Source of the DNA: a bacterium | Lineage (GTDB): Bacteria; B130-G9 | Length of the DNA stretch: 5,026 bases | Assembly (NCBI GenBank): GCA_021160245.1 | Contig: JAGHCW010000055.1 | Coordinates: 1 to 5,026 of the forward strand | Direction: 5' to 3' | In this document: in pieces, positions 1 through 4,187 of the stretch | How the letters are laid out: the number at the start of each line of letters is the position of its first letter | Numbering within the stretch: the stretch's first letter is position 1 | Notes under the pieces: model-generated | What the model saw: the letters and a program-made list of their open reading frames with translations, nothing else | What the model was told of the DNA's origin: nothing | The model's database searches: none | Translations under genes and position numbers: made by a program

Positions 1-524
1 AACATGCAGTCCGCCGGCGGGACGCCAAGCCTCTTGCACGTTACGTGATAGACCTCCGGGTCCGGCTTCTTGACGCCAACCTCAAAAGAGAACACGGCTG
101 TGTCCGCAAGCGCCGCGAGCGATGTCTCGCCCCAGAAATCTCGGTCCTCCCATGAGCAATTCGTAAGAAGGGCAAGTTTCAGCCCAGCCCGCTTGAGCCT
201 CATAAACGTCTCCTCCGCGTCCGGCCTAGGCGCCATCAACTTCCGCGTGAACTCCCGCCTCATCTCAATTGCCTCGGCCAATCGCGACTCATCAGGCGGC
301 GCGCCTCCGAGCTTCTTGCATAGGTGCGATATGTAGTGCTCGGCGTCGGGAAAGACCCCCGTAACCCTTTCGGCGTAAGTCTCAGTCCAAATGGTCTGAA
401 ACAACTCGGTCGGAACCTCCAGCGCCGAGGACATCCGAGCCAGAAGCTCCCTCTGCGATTCCCACGGGAAAAGGTCAATCAGTGTGCCATAGAGGTCGAA
501 TATGACTGCCTTTATTTTCGACAA
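1..524 (-). CDS. HAD-superfamily hydrolase, 3' end beyond the left edge
   Basis: The first 174 codons of a haloacid dehalogenase-type hydrolase are visible; the gene runs off the left edge. The TTG at 524-522 is chosen as start because AAGGAG lies 7 bases upstream and the protein then opens directly with HAD motif I. Motif I is FDLYGTL, with the nucleophile Asp at residue 10. Tyr sits where many phosphatases have a second Asp, as in DxYGT-type members such as haloacid dehalogenases. A helical cap follows, then motif II LLTNCS (Thr121) and motif III VGVKKPDP (Lys152). The acidic motif IV would start just past the edge. It lies 36 bp after dapB and is probably co-transcribed with rmlD-dapB. HAD enzymes hydrolyse phosphoesters or halo-acids; the substrate here cannot be told. 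The family is sure, the specific function unknown. Confidence 0.88.
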   Translation of the reverse strand, partial: MSKIKAVIFDLYGTLIDLFPWESQRELLARMSSALEVPTELFQTIWTETYAERVTGVFPDAEHYISHLCKKLGGAPPDESRLAEAIEMRREFTRKLMAPRPDAEETFMRLKRAGLKLALLTNCSWEDRDFWGETSLAALADTAVFSFEVGVKKPDPEVYHVTCKRLGVPPADCM

Positions 525-560
525 GAATGAGCTCCTTATTCTAAGCGAGATTTGGATAGA

Positions 561-1403
561 TTATCGCGCCAACTTCCTAACCGAGTCGAGCAAAGATGAC
601 AACCCCAGCACGTCATTCATCGAATAGACCCCGCGCTCAGCATCCACGATGAACCTCGCTGCCAAAAGGGCGCCCGCGGCGAATGTGCCTCTCCTCTCTA
701 CGTTGTGAACGATCTCCATTCGCTCTCCCTGCCCAGCAAATAGAAGGGAATGCTCGCCCACTATCTCCCCAGCTCGAATCGAGTGAATCCCGATCTCGCC
801 CATCGAACGGGATATATCCCCCCCGTGCCGACCATATACTGCCACATCGCCCAATTCAACGCATCGAGACTGAGCCAGGCTCCGCGCCAGCCTCAAGGCG
901 CTGCCGCTCGGGGAATCCTTCTTGCCTCTGTGATGCGACTCAGCAATCTCCACGTCATAGTCTGAAAACACCGCTCCGAGAAGCTCAGCCAGAACGAAAA
1001 AGACGTTCATTCCCCTGCTCATGTTCGGCGACAAGACGCATCGCGCTTCATCCCGCCGGCTCATGATCTCATCAATCTGCGAAGCGGAGAAGCCCGTCGT
1101 GCCGATAACGATCGCCTTCCCGTGCGTGCAGGCAAGGCGGAAATGCTCAAGCGAGGCGCCGGGCGTCGTGAAGTCCACGATGACGTCAGCGTCGGTAATG
1201 GCGGATGACAGGTCGGCAAGAAGCGGAGTATGGGCAAGTCCCGGGATGCCCGTCGCGTCGGAAAGGGGGCTGCCAATCATGTCATGGTCGGGCTTTTCTG
1301 AGGCGCCGACGATCTCAAAGTCATCGCTGGATACGGCTGCTGAAAGCACCTCAAGCCCCATTCGGCCACAGGCGCCGGGAACTAAGAGTCGGATTATGCT
1401 CAT
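561..1403 (-). CDS. dapB: 4-hydroxy-tetrahydrodipicolinate reductase (DapB)
   Basis: DapB reduces 4-hydroxy-tetrahydrodipicolinate with NAD(P)H in the diaminopimelate/lysine pathway, a cytosolic step feeding peptidoglycan and lysine. The 280-residue protein is close to the usual ~270. Visible in order: the nucleotide-binding loop GACGRMG (10-16), VDFTTPG (about 76-82), GTTGF (101-105), SPNMSRGMN (125-133), and the catalytic signature from Glu152, EIAESHHRGKKDSPSGSA, with the His157-His158 pair and Lys161. The C-terminal part keeps EIGIHSIRAGEIVGEH and HNVERRGTFAAGAL. The usual SGTA reads SGSA, a mild change. The ATG at 1403 overlaps the last base of the rmlD stop (TGATG) with GGAG 8 bases upstream; a GTG directly before it (1406) is a possible alternative start. 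The overlap suggests translational coupling to rmlD. Confidence 0.97.
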   Translation of the reverse strand: MSIIRLLVPGACGRMGLEVLSAAVSSDDFEIVGASEKPDHDMIGSPLSDATGIPGLAHTPLLADLSSAITDADVIVDFTTPGASLEHFRLACTHGKAIVIGTTGFSASQIDEIMSRRDEARCVLSPNMSRGMNVFFVLAELLGAVFSDYDVEIAESHHRGKKDSPSGSALRLARSLAQSRCVELGDVAVYGRHGGDISRSMGEIGIHSIRAGEIVGEHSLLFAGQGERMEIVHNVERRGTFAAGALLAARFIVDAERGVYSMNDVLGLSSLLDSVRKLAR

Positions 1404-2263
1404 CACTCTTGCTCCCTGAGAACCTCACGAGCCTTCATATATCGAGCCAGCGCGTCCCTCCAAGTCGGCATCTTGAAACCTATCTCCCGATTGAGCTTCT
1501 CGTTATCAAGGGGCGAATACGCCGGGCGCGCCGCCGCTCTGCCAAGCTCCTCGCTTGATAACCGTGAGACCTTGACATCCAAAATACCAGCGGCCTCCAG
1601 TATGCCCTTTGCGAACTCAAACCAAGAGCAGCAGCCGCTGTTTGTGCAGTGAAATGTTCCGGTTTCGTCTGAGGCCAAAAGCCGGGCCAACCCCTCAGAG
1701 AGGTCCACAGCGAACGTGGGGCTGCCAACCTGATCGTCAACCACGCGGAGGTCGCCCACCTTAGCCTGCCTCAAGATCGCCTCGACAAAATTCTTGCCAT
1801 GAACTCCAAAAAGCCAGGCCGTTCTCACTATGAGGTGACGTTCGGAATACTCTCGAGTATAGAGCTCTCCCACAAGCTTCGATCTGGCATAGACGCAGAG
1901 GGGATTTGTGGGATCGCTCTCCTGATACGAGGCGCCTTTCGTTCCGTCAAATACGAAATCGGTCCCGATGTATATATAGCGAGCGCCGACGGCATCCGCA
2001 GCCTGCGCAGCGTTCTTGGCACCCTCGGCGTTCACCTCGTAAGCAATGTGGGCAGCATTCTCCGCGCCATCCACGTTAGTATAACCGACGCAATTGACCA
2101 CCTCGCTGGGCGATATGTCCCGAATGAACCGCTGCGTCGCGCGATGGTCGGTGATGTCCAGCTCATCAATGTCCGCCTCAAACAGCTGATAATGCGGGCG
2201 AAGCCGAGCGCACAAGTCCGTGCCCAACATGCCCTTGTGTCCCAAAACCAAAACTTTTCTCAA
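1403..2263 (-). CDS. rmlD: dTDP-4-dehydrorhamnose reductase (RmlD/RfbD family)
   Basis: RmlD catalyses the last step of dTDP-L-rhamnose synthesis, reducing dTDP-4-keto-L-rhamnose for use in cell-envelope polysaccharides. The 286-residue protein shows the Rossmann loop GHKGMLG (8-14), VGYTNVDGAE (59-68), TDFVFDG (101-107), the short-chain dehydrogenase pair Tyr125/Lys129 in YARSK, RTAWLFG (147-153), DDQVGSPT (176-183), HCTNSGCCSWFEFA (205-218) and RPAYSPLDNEKL (246-257), all family hallmarks. The TTG at 2263 is chosen because AGAGGG sits 8 bases upstream and Met-Arg-Lys leads straight into the first beta strand. The frame stays open to a TTG at 2311, but that would place the proposed -10 box inside the gene. 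It is first in an apparent rmlD-dapB-HAD operon. No rmlA, rmlB or rmlC is in the window, so another sugar-nucleotide 4-ketoreductase role remains possible. Confidence 0.93.
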   Translation of the reverse strand: MRKVLVLGHKGMLGTDLCARLRPHYQLFEADIDELDITDHRATQRFIRDISPSEVVNCVGYTNVDGAENAAHIAYEVNAEGAKNAAQAADAVGARYIYIGTDFVFDGTKGASYQESDPTNPLCVYARSKLVGELYTREYSERHLIVRTAWLFGVHGKNFVEAILRQAKVGDLRVVDDQVGSPTFAVDLSEGLARLLASDETGTFHCTNSGCCSWFEFAKGILEAAGILDVKVSRLSSEELGRAAARPAYSPLDNEKLNREIGFKMPTWRDALARYMKAREVLREQE

Positions 2264-2299
2264 TGCATCTTCCCTCTTTGTGTTACACATCCGAAGTCC

Positions 2300-2351
2300 A
2301 AATGTAACCAACCAAGCCCCGTCCCGTCAACGCGGAAAGAACCACGAATGG
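2300..2351. repeat. Dispersed intergenic repeat, copy 1
   Basis: This block aligns with 3801-3854. Shared on the plus strand are AAATGTAAC, CAAGCCC, CGTCAAC, GAAAG and AACCACRAAKGG, in the same order. Across the 31 bases from TTGACG to TACATTT (minus strand) 24 are identical. The spacer between TTGACG and the GTGGTTC element is 8 bases here and 11 in copy 2. It may be a mobile or dispersed promoter-bearing repeat, or two promoters kept similar by a common regulator. Confidence 0.6.
2301..2330 (-). promoter_or_regulatory. Putative sigma70-type promoter of the rmlD operon
   Basis: On the minus strand TTGACG (2330-2325) is followed, after exactly 18 bp, by TACATT (2306-2301). The -35 box matches TTGACA at 5 of 6 positions and the -10 box matches TATAAT at 4 of 6. 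Transcription would start near 2294, leaving a leader of about 30 bases before the rmlD TTG. The same boxes with the same spacing lie upstream of the second hicB-hicA operon, which is the main reason to believe them. Confidence 0.55.
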
Positions 2352-2369
2352 ACACGAATAAATACGAAT
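2344..2369. repeat. Three ACGAAT units at exact 10-bp spacing
   Basis: ACGAAT occurs at 2344-2349, 2354-2359 and 2364-2369 (ATTCGT on the minus strand). The 10-bp period puts the units near one face of the helix. The array ends 13 bp upstream of the proposed -35 box of rmlD, where an activator or UP-like element would sit. From memory such arrays recur between genes in some environmental bacterial lineages; no search was run. Confidence 0.65.
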
Positions 2370-2425
2370 GAAGGAGAGGGAGTCAGCGCGTCGGCGAGCT
2401 CCATCCTCTAGCACCGGCGCCGCGT

Positions 2426-2638
2426 CTATCGGACTGCCACATACTCCGCATAGGAAAGAGACTCGGGGACGGCCAGGCCATCCTCCAGAAGTCCTTGAAC
2501 GTGCATCTCAATCGCCTCGTGCATATTCAGTTCGACCTCATCCCGTGTTGCGCCCGTGGCGACGCAGCCCGGCAGATCGGGAGAATATGCCGAGTAGTTG
2601 TTTTTCGCTTTCTCAATTACCACAAGAAAACGTCGCAT
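2426..2638 (-). CDS. hicB: HicB-family antitoxin (pair 1)
   Basis: A 70-residue HicB-like protein, the expected antitoxin that binds and blocks the HicA mRNA interferase encoded just upstream. Visible are an N-terminal strand RRFLVVIEKAK, the core YSPDLPGCVATG with its LPGC motif, the helix DEVELNMHEAIEMHVQGLLEDG and a PESLSYAEYVAV tail, together typical of the partial RNase H-like HicB fold. It is short: there is no C-terminal helix-turn-helix or ribbon-helix-helix domain as in ~140-residue HicB proteins, so its own operator binding is doubtful. Its ATG lies one base after the hicA stop. AGGAG, inside the end of hicA, is its ribosome site (5-base spacing), so the two are probably translated together. 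Confidence 0.9.
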   Translation of the reverse strand: MRRFLVVIEKAKNNYSAYSPDLPGCVATGATRDEVELNMHEAIEMHVQGLLEDGLAVPESLSYAEYVAVR

Positions 2639-2639
2639 T

Positions 2640-2831
2640 TTAGCTCCTCTTCAGCCCTGCTTGCTTGAATATGCTGTTAAGCGTGCCTGGCGCCAGATTA
2701 TCATTCGGATGACCCGCGACTGTTACTCTCTCGAGCCTCACGGGGTGCTTATATTGCCTGTGGCTGCCCTTTGTAACAACGAGGCGCCATCCATCGCGCT
2801 CAAGCAATCGAATCACTTCTCTTACTTGCAT
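2640..2831 (-). CDS. hicA: HicA-family mRNA interferase toxin (pair 1)
   Basis: A 63-residue HicA (YcfA) protein. HicA toxins have a double-stranded-RNA-binding-like fold and cut mRNA using one conserved histidine. Here MQVREVIRLLERDGWRL forms the first helix and strand, GSH (22-24) supplies the likely catalytic His24, and the C-terminal part has TVAGHPNDNLAPGTLNSI and a closing helix KQAGLK, all family features. The ATG at 2831 matches the usual family N-terminus and is preceded by a rather close GAGAGAAG. Toxin precedes antitoxin, the opposite of the second pair in this window. No frame damage is visible, so it appears intact. Confidence 0.92.
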   Translation of the reverse strand: MQVREVIRLLERDGWRLVVTKGSHRQYKHPVRLERVTVAGHPNDNLAPGTLNSIFKQAGLKRS

Positions 2832-2861
2832 CTTCTCTCAGCAGTCTTGCCGCAACTCTTA

Positions 2862-2894
2862 AATATAGCTTAACGACTTTGACCAGACAGTCAA
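2862..2894 (-). promoter_or_regulatory. Possible promoter/operator of hicA-hicB pair 1
   Basis: TATATT (2867-2862 on the minus strand) is a fair -10 box 31 bases upstream of hicA, but no good -35 lies 16-18 bp further up; TTGACT is 21 bp away. A 5-bp inverted repeat TTGAC-N6-GTCAA spans 2879-2894 and could be an operator. The evidence is weak, and this promoter lacks the TTGACG-N18-TACATT form seen at the two others. Confidence 0.25.
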
Positions 2895-2919
2895 TCAAGT
2901 CCAGATTGAATGTGAGCGC

Positions 2920-3036
2920 TTAAAGGCCATCGATCTTCCTCAGCAGCTCATCCGCCTTCTTCACGTAGCCCTTCATGCCCTTCGCCTCGGCGAGACTCTT
3001 GTCCTGGTAGGCACAATCGGTAGCCTTGGGCCGACC
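2920..3036 (-). pseudogene. Startless fragment resembling the C-terminus of a response-regulator receiver domain
   Basis: A 38-codon open stretch, bounded upstream by TGA (3039-3037) and ending at TAA (2922-2920), has protein-like composition but no plausible early start codon. It contains a Thr-Asp-Cys-Ala-Tyr segment and a SLAEAKGMKGYVKKADELL segment. This matches the receiver-domain pattern of a beta-4 end, helix 4, a GYVxK beta-5 with the conserved Lys, and helix 5 (ELLRKI). It is in the same frame as ygiT, separated from it by TAG, five codons and TGA. I infer the tail of a gene whose front has been lost; a short standalone peptide from its internal ATG is less likely. Confidence 0.4.
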
Positions 3037-3054
3037 TCACGCTTGGCAGCTCCG

Positions 3055-3276
3055 CTACAAGCTCACCAGCTCCACATCCATGCGTTCTTTTACTGCATGG
3101 TCTGCTGAGAGAAACCGGTCGATATCGTCCAGCACGCTCGCATGGAAATAGCGCTCTCCACATTCCGGGCAGACCTCGGCCTCAATGTTCTCAACAATAA
3201 ACAGCTTGCCGTTGAGCCAATGCTGCTTTTTCACCTTTTTGATGATTGTTTTCCCGTCACAGAACTCGCAATTCAT
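3055..3276 (-). CDS. YgiT/MqsA-type zinc-finger protein, putative antitoxin
   Basis: A 73-residue protein with two CxxC motifs, CEFC (Cys3, Cys6) and CPEC (Cys36, Cys39), separated by a strand-rich segment KKQHWLNGKLFIVENIEAEV and followed by GERYFHASVLDDIDRFL. This is the YgiT-type zinc-binding domain found at the N-terminus of MqsA antitoxins. The helix-turn-helix domain of MqsA is absent, leaving a short helical tail. Relatives are usually the antitoxin half of a pair with a small RelE/MqsR- or DUF4258-like toxin. No such partner is next to it: 38 bp upstream lies hicA of pair 2, and downstream is only a gene fragment. AGGTG 4 bases before the ATG is a good ribosome site. It is probably co-transcribed with hicB-hicA. 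Confidence 0.85.
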   Translation of the reverse strand: MNCEFCDGKTIIKKVKKQHWLNGKLFIVENIEAEVCPECGERYFHASVLDDIDRFLSADHAVKERMDVELVSL

Positions 3277-3314
3277 AAGTCACCTGGTTCGTCAAGAGAA
3301 GCGAAGAGCATTCA

Positions 3315-3536
3315 TTAGAGGAGCCTCAAGAACTCCTCAACAGTCAGACCTGAGGCCCGGATAAGCGCCCGCAACGTCCCAACTGACAGCTCCTTGTGCT
3401 GTGGGATGGATAGATTCACCCTGATCCCGGGCTTCACCATCACTATATGACTGCCCACCTGCCCCAAGTGATGCCAGCCGGATTTCCGAAACGCTTTGAC
3501 TGCATCTTTCCCGGAGATGTTGCCTAGCCTGGCCAT
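3315..3536 (-). CDS. hicA: HicA-family mRNA interferase toxin (pair 2)
   Basis: A 73-residue HicA/YcfA-type protein. The N-terminal helix SGKDAVKAFRKSGW leads into GQVGSH, with His30 as the likely catalytic residue. Then follow the strand segment IVMVKPGIRVNLSIP and the C-terminal QHKELSVGTLRALIRASGLTVEEFLRLL, the characteristic end of this family. It starts 4 bp after the hicB stop and has no strong ribosome site of its own, so it likely depends on translation of hicB. It differs strongly from the HicA of pair 1 in sequence (SIPQHKELSVGTL against VAGHPNDNLAPGTL), so the two pairs are separate acquisitions or old paralogues rather than a recent duplication. Confidence 0.9.
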   Translation of the reverse strand: MARLGNISGKDAVKAFRKSGWHHLGQVGSHIVMVKPGIRVNLSIPQHKELSVGTLRALIRASGLTVEEFLRLL

Positions 3537-3540
3537 TCGG

Positions 3541-3756
3541 CTAGACCGACACCACTATCGGTTGGCTATCGGGCCCCCGGGGCATTGCCGCGGCAGCCTT
3601 CTGGTCTTCCGCCCAAAGCCAGGCTGTGATCGCCTCTTTGATGTTCTCCAACGCCTCCTTCTCGTCCTTGCCCTGTGAGACACAACCGGGAAGGGCGGGG
3701 CATTCAGCCACAATCCAGCCGTCTTCGGCTTCCTCAAGTCTCACGTGAAAAATCAT
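3541..3756 (-). CDS. hicB: HicB-family antitoxin (pair 2)
   Basis: A 71-residue HicB-like antitoxin for the HicA encoded next. The N-terminal strand MIFHVRLEEAEDGWIVAE, the core CPALPGCVSQG with LPGC, and the helix KEALENIKEAITAWLW are family features; the tail is Ala/Pro rich and ends in PIVVSV. No DNA-binding domain is present. The ATG at 3756 is chosen because AGGAGG lies 5 bases upstream. A GTG at 3762 is also in frame but overlaps that ribosome site. It is first in a probable hicB-hicA-ygiT operon, driven by the TTGACG-N18-TACATT element 46 to 75 bp upstream of its start. Confidence 0.9.
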   Translation of the reverse strand: MIFHVRLEEAEDGWIVAECPALPGCVSQGKDEKEALENIKEAITAWLWAEDQKAAAAMPRGPDSQPIVVSV

Positions 3757-3800
3757 CGGCACCTCCTCCCATCAGAACAACATCGCTAGTAAGTGCTTCG

Positions 3801-3854
3801 AAATGTAACGTAACAAGCCCACTAACGTCAACAAAGAGAAAGGAACCACAAAGG
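3801..3854. repeat. Dispersed intergenic repeat, copy 2
   Basis: This is the counterpart of 2300-2351 and has the same order of short blocks: AAATGTAAC, CAAGCCC, CGTCAAC, GAAAG, GAACCACAAAGG. It holds one unit of the TTTGTGGTTC type in place of the 10-bp ACGAAT array seen at copy 1; further upstream the periodicity is lost. Both copies have the same orientation relative to the following gene. Confidence 0.6.
3802..3831 (-). promoter_or_regulatory. Putative sigma70-type promoter of hicB-hicA-ygiT
   Basis: On the minus strand TTGACG (3831-3826), an 18-bp spacer and TACATT (3807-3802) repeat the boxes and spacing found before rmlD. Transcription would start near 3795, giving a leader of about 39 bases before hicB. 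The spacer half next to the -10 box also shares GGGCTTG with the rmlD copy. Confidence 0.55.
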
Positions 3855-3980
3855 CTCGAGAGGGTAAGTAAACAGGCTGCCGCATTGTTGTCGATTCGCG
3901 TCTATTGCCTAGACAAAGGCGGCCCCTCACCTTTCCGGTTAGCGTCATACCGGGATTGTGCAATAGGCACTTGCCAGAAG
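3855..3980. other. Intergenic stretch with short inverted repeats
   Basis: I see no gene between copy 2 of the repeat and the broken ORF ending at 3981. The stretch holds a small perfect hairpin GTCTA-TTGCC-TAGAC (3900-3914), a second one CCGGT-N9-ACCGG (3935-3953), and CTATTGC (3902-3908) facing GCAATAG (3960-3966). None is followed by a T-run on the minus strand, so they are not convincing intrinsic terminators. Confidence 0.4.
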
Positions 3981-4185
3981 TTAAGCAGCAACTTGATTTG
4001 CTTTTTTGAGGAGCTCAACCGCTTCATCGCAATGATCGCGGGCAACCTGCAGAACACGCGCTTATGAGGGATGATGCTTGATCTGTTCAAAGTCTTCGCG
4101 CGCAAATCAGCCCAATAAGCTCCAGCCGAATCTTCCGTGCGTCAGAGCCTGCCTTGAAATCTGGCGTGAATGGCGAGGTCAGCAT
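3981..4185 (-). pseudogene. Decayed small gene, one frameshift and one in-frame stop
   Basis: An ATG at 4185 opens two bases after the stop of the preceding gene and reads MLTSPFTPDFKAGSDARKIR and then LELIGLICA before ending at TGA (4089-4087). Moving one base forward at a GCGCGCG run (about 4103-4097) restores a protein-like frame: REDFEQIKHHPS, a TAA stop at 4064-4062, then ARVLQVARDHCDEAVELLKK to a final TAA (3983-3981). Joined, these give a helical, charged product of about 66 residues. I do not recognise the family. Composition and reading across both breaks suggest a recently disabled gene that was coupled to the upstream nuclease-like gene. A sequencing error could explain one break but hardly both. 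Confidence 0.5.
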
Positions 4186-4187
4186 TA

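Noticed and set aside
683-1558. Several plus-strand open frames over dapB and rmlD
   Set aside because: They are antisense shadows of two genes with clear family motifs and show none of their own.
2264-2311. Extended rmlD N-terminus from the TTG at 2311
   Set aside because: The added 16 residues are unlike the family, no ribosome site precedes that TTG, and the proposed -10 box (2306-2301) would fall inside the coding region.
2385-2424. GC-rich imperfect inverted repeat after hicB of pair 1 as a terminator
   Set aside because: The stem needs a bulge, the loop is long and no T-run follows on the minus strand.
2948-3163. Minus-strand 71-codon frame over the end of ygiT
   Set aside because: It is a shifted-frame shadow of ygiT and the receiver-like fragment, rich in Arg, Gly and Ser, with no recognisable motif.
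3675-4067. Plus-strand open frame of 130 codons
   Set aside because: It overlaps hicB antisense and crosses the promoter repeat and the decayed gene. Its composition is not protein-like and no family motif is visible.
3902-4105. Minus-strand 67-codon frame within the decayed gene
   Set aside because: The alternative frame across the same bases (EDFEQIKHHPS, then VARDHCDEAVELLKKAN) is more protein-like and joins naturally to the ATG at 4185.
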